64,000 bases of DNA from Paratinospora sagittata. Lineage: Eukaryota; Streptophyta; Magnoliopsida; Ranunculales; Menispermaceae. Position numbers and translations under genes: made by a program. How positions within the stretch are numbered: the first letter of the stretch is position 1; each line of letters begins with the position of its first letter. This document shows, in pieces, positions 13,935 to 26,900 of the stretch. The stretch is from assembly GCA_035771175.1 (NCBI GenBank), contig CM069600.1, positions 10,935,729 to 10,999,728 on the forward strand, read 5' to 3'. The notes under the pieces are model-generated. The model was not told the DNA's origin and did no database searches. It saw only the letters and a list, made by a program, of their open reading frames with translations.

Positions 13935-15121
13935 ATTATTATTGTTATTATTTTTTTGATCAAATATATAAAAGACTCTATTTTCATGGACATGCACGTG
14001 AAGAATAAATTCTAATTTACAAAAAAAGTTTTGAGAAAGCAAATCAGTATTTTAAAAATAGTTTTAATATGTTAAGAGGAATAAAATAATAACTTTATAT
14101 TTCAATTTCAATTTTAGATTTATACCCATATTTTCTCCCATAATTTGCTTTCTTAATTTATTTTTTTATTTTACTTTTATAACTTTCAATTAATTCTACG
14201 TAACTTCATTCTTATTTTATTCTTTTATTTATTTTAATTAATAAATATATACATAAACTAGTGTTCATACATGTGCATTGCACATGGTCTTTATTTCTTA
14301 TAATATATATATCTATATTATTTGTAAAGTTAATATTTCTTAAGGATAGTGTGTGACTTTTACTAAAAATATCAAAACTACCCATTATTTATTAATATTC
14401 AACTAAAAATTACAGTTAACTTAAACAAAAGAAACAAGGACATATTTGTTAAAAACCATATTAAACCCCAAGCTTCCTAAAACGTTGGCCATGTTCCCCA
14501 ACCTACACCTTCCAACTTTAAACCGAAAATAATTCAAAAGGTTGCCCCCATGCTTAATTTCCCTCAAAATTCAATTCTTTTACTCTAATATAACTAAGTT
14601 TTTATAAACTTTGGAGCATTAATGAAACTTATTAAAGGAATATATGATAAAAAATACAACAAATTTATTTTAAATATTCAATTTTTTAAAATATGTACAC
14701 GTACCCGTTGATTATATATATTTATGAAATATTATTATTTATAAGAAATAGTTAACAAACACAACTTTTCAAATTAATATTGTTCTCATTTTTTTTAAAA
14801 AAATGCTTGATACATTCACACCAGAGCCTTTAAAATAAAGCTAATATTACATTCTCCTCTCATACCTAATTTTTTATTTATTTATAAATAATGTTTGCTA
14901 TTGTCATTACTACTTACTTTATTATTATCAATATTGATGATTTGGCAGGTATCATTTTCAGTTAACTATTTCATTAGTTGTGATGGTTGCTTGCAGTATA
15001 TATCACCAAGCTCTGACTTAATTAATTGCCTTACGTATAGACAAAACTCAACAACCCCGATTTATTAAGACGTCTCCTCTATCTTATTTTGACTAGTTAA
15101 AAGATAACGTTGACAGGTAGG

Positions 15122-15166
<45 letters not shown>

Positions 15167-17193
15167 TTTTATTTTTATAAGATTTTTTATTTTTATTTTT
15201 ATAAGAAAAATTGGCATCTGAAAAGTGTTTCCATTTAGGTCTATATTATCATTCATAATTATGTTTGAACCTCAAAGGAATGCATGGTGATAAGGATCAT
15301 TTCCGATCAAGTTATTTCATGCATGTTTGACGAGTGTTATTTAAGAGTGTGAAAATGACTTAAGATATGTATTTAAATCTATACTTAAATTGATGTGACA
15401 ATACACCACATTGTGACATTATTAAAAAGAAAAAAAGAAAAAAAATCCTTCAATTACCGGACATCACATTAATATGGATATGATTTTGCATATAATTTTT
15501 TGGGTCGTAAAAATATTTCTCTACTCAACACACACTTAACATCCATTTTCAGCACCCGGCCTATTATATACATTAGATATTCTCGAATCATATATCAATA
15601 CATTATGTAAGAGCAATTTAATATATATTACAAGGTGGGTGCTAAAATTATGTACAAAAAAATATATTTTCCTTCGTCTTTTTGCTCAATAAAGCCAAAT
15701 ATTGAGGAAATCATCTTATATTAATATATGCAATGTTAATTAAAAAGGAAAACATTCCATTAGAATGCTTGTATTTGAGTTTAATATCATGAGTTTTGAG
15801 TAGTACAAAATGCCTGTATATTTTGGATACCATTTTAAGATTAATCTTATGTGTGGTGGGCTGATTAGTAATTGATGAAATCACAATTTTATACATTTTC
15901 TTTTGCTAGGTAAAAGGTAAAGAATACATAATAAAAAATAAAAATAACTACAGAGAACAAACAAAGTAGTGCCCAAGGCATCTTTGTACATTTTTTTTAA
16001 TCCTTATTATTTTTAATCCTTATTCTAGGTCTTGCTAGGCTAGGAATAAAAATAAAAAAAAACAAAAAAGAGAGAAAAAACAGATTCCTTTTCATCACAT
16101 TTTAGAGCTTTATGTCACTCAAAGAATTTTAGGCCATTTTTTAGAAAACATTTTTGGACCAAGGTTTTGTCTTTTTAAAGTCTCATTTCCTTTTTCTTTT
16201 CTTTTCTTTTTGAAAACTTAAAGTCTCATTTTCAGGGTTTATGAATCACAAAATTGCTTAAGTGTCATTAAGAAGAAATAGATCATAAAGTTTGAGATGT
16301 ATGTGCATGAAATGACTAATACATTAGCCAGAGTTTCAAGGCCATTAATGTTTAGAACTTTCAGAGTTTGATTATTGGAGACGTTATTGTTGAGAAAAAT
16401 CTACCATTTTATTCCCGCCTCAAACTAGGACTAGTCCCGTACCCGAACGGTGTGGGATACTTTGAAAAAAATCAAAAAAGAAAAAAAAAAGAAAAGAATA
16501 AATGACTAATACATTAGAAAGTCTTTCAGTGGAGTATTTTTATGATTTTTGAATCACCAATTTATTTGAATTCTAAATGAAAATTCTACTAACTGTCAAT
16601 ATTATATTGCATTTTGATAATCACTGGCCAGTTGAATGTTCTTTTCTTCTTCTTTTTTATTTTTCTAATCGTGAAATTGGTAGTAAGAGCCGTCTGTTAA
16701 AATATCAAAAACACATGACTACTAAAAGAAAAATTCCATGATATACATAATTATGGGCCTTCATTTACATAGCTTTTAAATTAATCAGTTTTTAATATGA
16801 TACCCAAGCCTTTGGTTCAAAGCTCATGAAAGGAAAGACAAGTAAAAGCTTGATATACATCATAAGGCTTTTACATAACAATTACAATTTTTATGATTAT
16901 TTTTTTTTTTAAATATAGGGTAGTTCTTTCTCCACATATTAATAGATTTTCACTAAGCAGAAAGGTAGATTTACTTTTACTATTTTTCATCAAGATCAAT
17001 CACAGTACTTGGTTTGCAAAAAAGCTATAGATCTATGCTCTTATTTCAAAATGAGAAAGAACAAAACAGTGTTTACAATGTATAAAGTAGTTGATTTGAA
17101 CAATAATATTTACATGAGAATAATCTAAACCAAATGCATGATACAAATATAAATGACAATATATGTACAATATCAGCAGTTTGCTGATTATTA
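13935..17193. other. AT-rich DNA downstream of the callose synthase stop
   Basis: It should contain the 3' UTR of the leftward CALS8-like gene next to 17194. A (TC)n microsatellite of about 20 repeats lies at 15124-15164, followed by short TTTTTATTTTTA repeats. No coding similarity was recognised. Confidence 0.5.
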
Positions 17194-20100
17194 TTACCTC
17201 TTCTTCTTTTTCCCTGAAAGAATTGTTTGAATTTGCAATCGCCTATTGAATGCTTCATTAAACAGAAAGCGAGTCTGGAAAGCGGAAATTATCGGAAGCC
17301 ATGCCAATGAAGCAACCGGAGCAAAGAGCACGGTGCCCATTCCATAATCATAAGCTCGAGCAAGGACCCGAACAAAATCCCAGAGTCCAGTATCTTCAAT
17401 CTTGGGTTTCACAACTTGAGCAATCTACATAGAATCCAAATAATTATCAGAAAGGATTAGTTGTAGAAGTAATCTTTATTTTAAATGTTTTATTTGTGTT
17501 AGGAGGTTTATTTATGTTTGGAGTTGTAGTAATCTGTTAATGCAATCTAATTACATAAGCAATTAAGCTTATGACTTTATCTATCCCAAACTAGCTATAA
17601 CTCCAAACGTAAACAAAAATCCTAAACACAAATAAAACACCTAAAATAAAGATAATTTCAACATGATTGTGATTGAAAGAATTTTAATGTTCTTCAGTTT
17701 TGATTATCTGAAACTCACTGAAATCAAGCCCCATCCTGTGGGGAAAAATGCCAAACAGCAAACAATTAAGTCTCTTAGAGATAAGTCACAAACAAGGGAG
17801 AGAGTGATTATAATAGATAAAGCAGCGAGGAAGAGAAATGCTTTAAGGAGCCGAAAGTGTAGTTGATGAGAGGTACTAAGTTGTTGTCGCCCTATAGTAA
17901 TTGCCTGTATAACATGTGGAAAGTTGTGTTAGACATCAAATCTATGTCAAAAATATATCTTAGAAGATTTGTTTGATCTAAGTATGCAATTCATTCGAAT
18001 TTTAATGAACTAAGATGAATGTGAAGGTAGGAGTACAATCGTATATAACATACCCTACCATGTTATGAACTAGCACCCTACCATAATTAATATCGCCGAT
18101 GACATTTTCATAGTTCAAATGCATGTAAAGATGAAGGTATAGCTATAGAAAAAAGGATATTTCAGCTTATCCTATTCAAATAATTGAATAAATTTAATGG
18201 TAAGTAATGAGCTGACAAGATCCTGTTATGTCTGAGCTCTAGGAGAACTATAAAACCCATGACGTGTTTGTAAGTTATTATAGTGATGCATATACTAAAC
18301 CCAACTCAACTCAACTAAGCCACAAACAACTCTATCAGAATATGCAAAACTCATGATATATTTAGATATCTTTAACTAAAATAATGAACCAAAACTCCAG
18401 TTCCGGTGCTTTTGGCTAGAGTTTTTCATGCTTTCCGATGGAAACCTGATAGAAATTATAACAAAAAAAAAAAAAAAAAATCTCCAAAAAGATGCAACAA
18501 TTATCTCCCCCACCACCCAAACCTTCCATCTCCTTTTTATACCTGTCTAACTTATTTTACAAATAACAATGTGAAATGTCGCGTCTCAATGCATATGCAC
18601 GCCAAATAATCCAAGTCATTCAAAGAAATAGAGGAAGGGCAGAGTTTCACCTTGGCCAATAAGAAGATGATAGCAATTACAAGCCACGAAAGAAGATAAA
18701 CCAGAAAATCTTTGTTCTCCTGCGCAATGTCAAGGTGATAAACCATTCCATACTGGTAGATGAAAAATCTTAGGGAAAGAAGTATCTCGATTATCCTAGA
18801 AACCATCCCTGAATGTTGAAGATGAGCATGCTCATCGTTCCACCAAGATTCCCAGCTCTTATCCTGGTGCACTCCTATACCACCCTGATTCTTAATCCAC
18901 TTATTCCAGTCTTTCCAGTCATCCACAATCTTTCCCCAGTCGAATCCAGATGGATTAAACAGAAATGGTGCAAAAAGCCATGTTATCAACATAAACCAGA
19001 TGGAATATGTGATTAACACATATGTCATGCTACTCTGATAAGACCTCCTGAATAAGCCATAAACAACTAAAAGAAGCAAAAGTTCAAATCCTTTCACAAA
19101 GTGGCTGCGTGAATATAGTCCATAATTCTCAGTGAAGCTTGCGTGGAACACCACAACTTTGCGGCCGGTAGGTCTATACTTGGCACCTCCATGAAGTATA
19201 GTTCGGCCATAATAGTGAGACTTTGTTCCTAGAGAAAATGTGAAGAAAACAGCAGCAAGTTGCAACTGCATTAGGATAAAATCTTTCAGTGCCATAAGAA
19301 GTCCCTTTTCTAGGGCAATCTCCATCACCATTGGTAAACCTGTTAGGAGTCCCAGCTGGATGAATGACTGGGATGCAAGAGCAGTTTCCAAGGATTCTAT
19401 GTTCTGCATCTTAGCCTCAAGAAGGAGTGATTTTTCTAATCCACTGAGAACCAAGTATAGCTGCCCATAGAGGAAAACATAAATTCCCAGTACTGCTAGC
19501 TGCAATTTAAATAAAAGATAATATTAGTTAATTGAAATAATAAGCAGAATGGGAAATGCTAAAAATGCCACAAGAAATAGAAAGACAGAAGACTAGAAAT
19601 TGTCAAGAACAGATTTCCAAGCAATGAGCCTTCTATCCTAGTAAGCAATCTTTCCCAATGCTAGGAAGTCCCTCTGCTATTGCACTTTCAATGAAATTCT
19701 TCAATATTGAGGCTGTCTACGAACCTTTATTCGTATGCGACTCTTAAGCTACTTTTAAGTTTTGTTTTGATCATTTTCAAAGATTCAAACCATAAATAAT
19801 CATGAAAATCCTTTCTGTTAAAAGAATAAGGGAAAATAATGAAACCTTTTGAAATGCAGAAGGCAGGGATCTCAAATATATCATGGGAATTTAATTGATG
19901 CCAAAACTTCAAAATATTATTCTCAACTTGTTTCACCTGTTTAAGGTTTTTCTGCATCATTAACATGTGTAAAAAAGTGAATAATTCTGACCAACTTGCA
20001 AGTTGGAAGTCAGTCATGATTCATGAACTCATATTCAGTCGAATTGTACCCGTACTAAACCACCCAAGAGAGATGGTTAAAATCAACTATACACATACTT

Positions 20101-20947
20101 GACATCCAGCAGCATTAATATTGAGATTTATCAAATCCTTGAAAGAAATTACACAGAGGAAAAAGGAAAAAAAAGATACCAGGCTACTGAAGTAAAAACC
20201 AATGGTAGTGAAGTAACAGGATAGCATCCGGAAAAAGTCAAACCGCTGTCCCAGGCGGTATATGTCTCGGCTTAGTGTTTGTTCACTATTTCCATTGGCA
20301 ACTTTTGCTTCGAACTTTGAAATCTGGTTCAGACCTACGTCCCGACCTTTACCAACTTGCATATACTCATGGTACCTAACACGCCCCCTTCTTAAAATGG
20401 AATTGAATCCTACATTAAATCAACATCATCAATCAGTAGGAATAAGTGTTCACAATATATATTTATATAGATTATAGAATAATAGCCGCTAGCAATTTTA
20501 CCAGCAAAAACATCCTCACTCAAGTTGATGGTTTTTGATGCTTTGCTTACTCCACCTCGTGTTAAGTGAAACACCCTATCAAATAAATCTGGATGTCCAT
20601 AGTGGAACCGCACCCTGGAAAACAACAATTATGTGAAGCCAAATAAATTTAATTTCACTGCAGCAATGAAGCCATGGAAGATCAGAATTCAAGCATTAGT
20701 TTGACTCATTGCAGGAATTAAACAAGAATGGATGGAAGTTCAGACTTCAGAGATTGTATATTGCTGAGGTTTATACTTTCACACAGATTTTCATACTTAC
20801 AGGTTCACAGCCCTTTTCACATTGAATTTTAAACGGAAATTACAGAAGCTACAAATTTTTTACCTGAGAGGATTAGCTAGAATTCTTTGGCCAATGGTGG
20901 CAAAGCTTGTCTCTTGATAAGACATGAACCAAGCCAAAGATGAAACA
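17194..20947 (-). CDS. CALS8: CALS8-like exons 22-27 and stop codon (C-terminal catalytic and membrane part)
   Basis: In gene order the exons are 20864-20947, 20502-20614, 20180-20409, 18651-19499, 17719-17904 and 17194-17424; the stop TAA is at 17194-17196. Landmarks are SSLAWFMSYQETSF, VRFHYGHPDLFDRVFHLTRGG, QVGKGRDVGLNQISKFEAKV, LSRDIYRLGQRFDFFRMLS, HYYGRTILHGGAKYRPTGRKV, SRSHFVKGFELLLLLVVY, LFAPFLFNPSGFDW and ISAFQTRFLFNEAF. The 849-nt exon is the largest. Several hydrophobic stretches fit the C-terminal membrane helices of GT48 enzymes. There are no frame breaks. Confidence 0.93.
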
Positions 20948-23900
20948 CTGCATCAGAAGGCAATCGGGTGAGAATTGTTTGTGGCAAGTTTCAAACACAC
21001 ACACACACACACGTGTCACACACGTCTTCAGATCCAAATTTATCCCTAGAGATGATGTGTGTATTAATTGTATGCTCATATTATTGTCCTTAATTTATAA
21101 GGGTTAAAATACTTGATTATGATTGACTTGTGCTCTCATAACTACTTTCATAAGTTCATGTCAAGATGAAAAATGTAAATTCACAACAGTAAGCTTTAGA
21201 TATGAAGGGACAATATTGCACTAACTGGCTCAGGGTATGTAGAATGACTAGAGTCAGCATAAATAGTGTATGACAAAGAAGTACTATGGATGCGTGGAGA
21301 AGAACAATAGGTAAAGGAAATAACAATTCCAACAAATATTGAAGGAAGGTTTAGGTTGCATTTGGCTTCTAATTCAAAAATAAGGATACAATACGAAAAT
21401 AAAAATTCAGAATACGACTTTTTTTATCGTTTTAAGAAAACATGTAGTTTTCTGAGTAAAATCTTATAAAACTGTTTACAAATTTGTCAACTAGATGGGT
21501 TTTTCATGTATTTGGATTTTTGGATACAAAAAAACTGTATCTGAATCAGAAACCAATTGGGGCCTTGTCATAACCTTTTCCACATGATCTCAAAGTTCTA
21601 GAAGACTCAACCTTGTAATGAGCATTTCCATTCAACAATCTGAGTTTTAAAATTCTCATAATTAGTCATAAGAACTTGGTTATAAAGAAAGAGAAGGTAA
21701 CAAAAGAAGATAAAGAGAGAGGTGAAAGAATGTAGTTAACTTGATTACATTCCTTAAATTTTATATAGAACATGAAATTTTGATCCTAAATGTCAATTTG
21801 GTATCTTCAAACTCAATCCAACACAACTCAACAAAGCCATTTCCCAACTACATGGAGTTGGTCACATGAATCCTCTTCCTTCACTTGACTCTTTTTTTTT
21901 TTTTTTTTCAAAACGAAAATAGAGATATATATTTAAAAAAGGATAAGTACAAAGAAAGGGTAGCACAAGAAGTTCTCCCAAAAATGGCTACAAGCTGGAA
22001 ACAATATTCACCCACCCCCTACACCATTCCAAGGAATTGTAACCCTTAGAAAGATTACTACTCGCTACCCAAGATGAAGCAAGCCGATTATCAAATAGAG
22101 CAACCCCAAAGTCAATTCTTTTGTACCCCTTTCTAAAAATTATGTTGTTTTTTTTTTTTTCTCCAAATGCTCCAAATAACCATGAACATAGATTCTCCAA
22201 TAATTTCAAGTGAGAAGGGCATTATTTGTCTCCTTGGGAATTGGAACAACTACATATTGTCATCCCCATGTCGCACATTTAAGGACAAAGTACTATTCCA
22301 CTGAGCCCACAATTGCTTTGGGAGAGGACAGTAGAAGAAAAGGTGATTTGATGACGCCCCATCAATTCTACAAAGAAAATACCTATGCCAAGAGATGTAC
22401 ATGTTTGGAAATCTCCTCTAAAGTCTATCAACTGTATTAAGGTAACCATGAGAAGTTAGGCAACCTAAAATTTTAACTTTGGAAGGAATGCAAGCTTTCC
22501 AAATGAAGGAGAATGAAAGAAACATTTGGTAGATGAGTTATTAATGAGATGTTGGAAGGAGGATTTGGTGGTGACACAGTGACACTTCCATTAGGTTCAA
22601 GAACCCAACGTCTTTTGTCCTTGGAACGACTAAGTGGACTCCCTCAAAGTCAAGGATACCTAACAGACAACCTACTTCTTCTTCCTCTCTAACAATGAGA
22701 TTTCAAGGGAAGTACAAATTCCAAGAAGAGGGGTCCCTACTCCTAGCATGCTTATAGAAAAAAGACTATTATAATAAATTTGGCAGAGATGATAGATGGC
22801 TGGAAATAAAGAAGCAAGATCAAAGGAGCCAATCTAGGAATCTTTCCTCCCCGAATCGAATCATCGTATTATTTCCAAGCCTAAGTTTGATTAGGAAAAA
22901 CATGATAAAGGGAATATGTATTTCAAGGCCTTTTATGAGTTGAACTTGCAATTGTGCCAACATCCCAACCATTATCCCAAAGACCATGCCTCCTTTTGAT
23001 GACCCATGCCTGCTTCCTCCACTTCACTCTATCAAGGTCTAAGTCGACATTTATATTACAAATAGTTATATCTTTCTCTATTATCTTCATCCATGTTGTC
23101 TTAGGTCTTCTCACTCTCTATCATCACCCTTTTCTTTTTAGCTTGGTATCAATGCTACAACTCAGTGTCATCAAAACAACCCAAACATCAAAAAAACTTC
23201 AGAGACATGTATGCCTACCTTATTGATTGCCTAAGCAGTTTGGTCTAGAAATGCGTAGGAGATGCCCTAGGAATTGCTTGAAAATAATCAAACAAACTTT
23301 TAACAAAATCCCACCAATAAACCAAATGACATATATATTAAACTTCGCTGTTAACACACCCAAAACCCGATTAGCAAAGATAAGAATACCAGCCAAACAA
23401 AAGCACTTCTTTAAAAAACTGTTATTAATGAGCATTATGATGACATGTTAAAGTGTGTTACCAATTTTTTTTTTTTTAAAAGAGACTTTAATGTATTATA
23501 TATATATTGGAGAAAAAGTTGTATGAACTGTACAAAGAGAAAGAAAGTAAAGTGGCTAACACAAAACCCTATGGTGAAAAAATGTTGCCCCACCAACTAA
23601 GTCGGGCCCCAAGAGAATGACCCAAGGATAATGAACTATTAGCTACCCAGAAAGAAGGTAACACTTGAGACTTTTCCCATACTCTAGATACCGGACAAAA
23701 CTTGTCATGGACTACTCTATTATTCCTCTCTTTCCACAACGACTAAAGAACCGCCAGACAAACCACCCTCCAATGATCCCACCAAGAATGTCGTGTAGAG
23801 TTCATGAAAGGGAAAATGTTCCAATCCTCCGAATCAGCAATAGCATTGTCCATAATCAGGAAGTGATGACACCATCTAGACCATATCTCTCTAGCGACTG

Positions 23901-26900
23901 GGCAACCCCAACAGATATGCTGCACAGACTCCGAATCTTGGCCACACAAGAAGCACCAGAAAGGAGAAAGACACATATGTGGGAAATGTTTTTGAAGCAT
24001 GTCTCCCGTGTTCCACTTCCCATGGCTAGCTACCCAACCCAAAAATTTAACTTTAGAGGGAACCTTAGCTTTCCAGATGGAGAGGAAAGAAGGGGATGAG
24101 AGTGTGGAGAGATCGTCGAGGATGGTGGAGTGAAAGGATTTGGTGGTGAAAGTGTTAGATCCAAGACAATCGATCAACGACCCCAGATAAATGACAACTC
24201 GCTAATATACTTGTAATGATGACACATCATCCTCGTCCCTAGAAGAGTACCTATCTAGATGAAAATCCCAAGACGATGAAGGATCATCAAGATTTTGAAT
24301 GAATTCAAACAGGCCTATTATGCAATCGTGAATGGCGGTATAGATTGTGGAACAAAGATTGAAAAGTGTTGTTCCCACACCATAGATCCTCCCAAAAACG
24401 AATGAAGTCCCCATTTCCAAGTTTGAGTCTGATAAGAGGAAGGAAAACAAGATAGATGGATGAAATAAATTTCCATGGGCTCCTAAAGGTGGTTCTAGGA
24501 GCTAACCCAACAATCAAGTGCATGTCACGAATAACATGCCTGCTACAAATGATCTGCCTCCACAGCTGATCCTTTTCAAATGCAAACCTCCAAAGCCATT
24601 TTCCCACCAAAGCTTTATTTATGCTTATAATGTTTCCAATACCTAGGCCCCCTAATCAACCCGCTTCTGAATTAAACTCCATGCCACCAGATGAAAGCCG
24701 TGCATCTTCTCATCATTCCCCCAAAGGAAATCTCTCATTAGCTTCTCAATCCTAAATGCCACCTTCACAGGAATTCGAAAAACTGACAGATAATAAGTAG
24801 GAAGAGCATCCAATACAAATTTAATCAAAGTGAGTCTTCTCCCTTTGGATAGGAAACTTCTCTTCCACCCATCAAGTCTTCTTGACACCTTAGAAACCAC
24901 TGGATCCCAAAAATTCATTCTAGAGAGATTGCCGCCCAAAGGCATGCCAAGATATTTTAGGGGCCACGAACAGGAGGAACAACTAACAAGTTGAACCATA
25001 GAGTCCAACCAGCCTTGATCAATATTTATACCCGCCAATTGGCACTTATCCATATTGATCACCATGCCTGAGAGCCAGCAATACATCTTTACCACCATAG
25101 AGGCATTATCAATACACCTCTCGTTTCCTTCCAGAAAGACAAACAGAAGATGAGTGACCTCTGCATCATCCCGACCCCCTCTAAAGCCTGAAATCAGACT
25201 TTCCTTTCTAGCCTTGTCCATCATCCGACCCAAAACGTCCACAACCATGGTAAAGAGAAAAGGAGACAGAGGGCATCCCTGTCTTAAGCCTCTTTTACCC
25301 CCAATCTTGCCACTAAGGCCCCCATTGATAAAGACTGAGTAAGAAACTGATCGCAAACACCCTTGGATCCATTTCCTCCATCTCACACCGAAGCCATTCT
25401 TCTTTAGCACAAAATCAAGGAAATCCCAATTCACCGTGTCGTACGCTTTTGCAAAGTCAAGCTTGTAAACCACCCCTTTCTTCTTACCAGTTCGATAATC
25501 CTCCACCAATTCATTGGCAACCAAAATTGCATCTACTATTTGATGACCCTGAACAAAGGCCTACTGATTCATCGAAATGGTATCCTGGAGAATGCCCTTC
25601 AACCTATTCGCCAGCACCTTTGCAATGATCTTATAAAGACAAGTAGTGAGGCTAATAGGTCTGAAATCTGCAACTCTTCTTGAGACATTCTTTTTGGGGA
25701 TCAAGCAAATGAAAGTCTCATTGGTTCATCCATTGACTATCCCATTATGAAAGAATTCCACCATTACCTTCATGAGGTCGCTTTTAATGATATCCCAACA
25801 GCTTTGGAAGAAACTCATGGTCATCCCATCCGGGCTTGGTGCCTTCAAGCCCTCGTAGTCGAAAACCGCTTGCCTCACTTCCTCAATGTCAAAAGGCTGC
25901 TCAATCACTCCCCTAGCATCCTTCCTAATAGGACACCAATCAAGCCCATCCACACCCCAAGATTTGCACCCTGTAGAAGCGTAAACATTCCGAAAATGAT
26001 TGAGGATTTCATTTTCTATATCGTTTTCATCTTCTAAAACAAACCCGTCTTCATGTTCCAACCTTAGAATGGTGTTAGCAGAGTGTCGCCCTGACATAAT
26101 TTTGTGAAAGAATTTAGAATTAGTGTCATTGTACTCTTGCTTTAATAAAGGCTGCCCCATCTTCCTTCAAGCCAAGCTTCCACAGTTCAGCTTTAGCAAC
26201 CGATCTGTTTCTAGCAAGGTCTTCAGTCCATTCAGAACTGCCTTCCTTTTCATCAATTTCTAGAATTAAGTCTTCAAACACTTTTCTTTTCAGAACATCC
26301 TTCCCCAATATGCACTTCCCCCAACTGTGTAACTTGGATTTGACTATGCGTACTGCCTGCCTAAATCGATAACCTTCCCAACACCCAATGATGGCCCATC
26401 CTTCCACCAACCCTCAACACGCCTTTTAAACTCCGGGTGTTCAATCAAAACACTGTCAAACCTAGTTGGAGAAGGTCCCCATTTAGGTTTCGAAGTGTCT
26501 AGCAAAACTGGCCAATGATCTGAGACGAATCTTCCCCCTGCTCCTTGTCTATGGAAAGGGAAGAGCTCAACCCATCCTGCACCAAGCAAAAATCTATTGA
26601 GCCTACAACAAACCGATTGAGACCGGAAATTTGACCATGTGAAGTTGCCAATAATGAGAGGGGGGTCCGCCAAATCAAGCTCATTGATTAAGGAATCAAA
26701 CTCTAACATGCTCCTAGATAAACGACCGTTGTTCACTTTTTCATCAAGAGAGCGAACAACATTAAAGTCACCTCCTACGCACCATCGATCTTCACAAATA
26801 TTGCTAAGACCCACCAATTCATCCCAAAACAAGGCTCGGGCACGTTTGTCATTCGGCCCCTGACAGCCACCAATCCTGATCGGCATCGTCTTCAATTCTC

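Noticed and set aside
17194..20947. Assignment to CalS7, CalS9 or CalS10
   Set aside because: The C-terminus (AYDYGMG, NEAFNRRLQIQ, GKKKKR) and the internal segments fit the CalS8 type better from memory; not tested by a tree.
23665..24099. 144-aa plus-strand ORF
   Set aside because: It is the antisense shadow of the L1 zinc-binding region on the minus strand.
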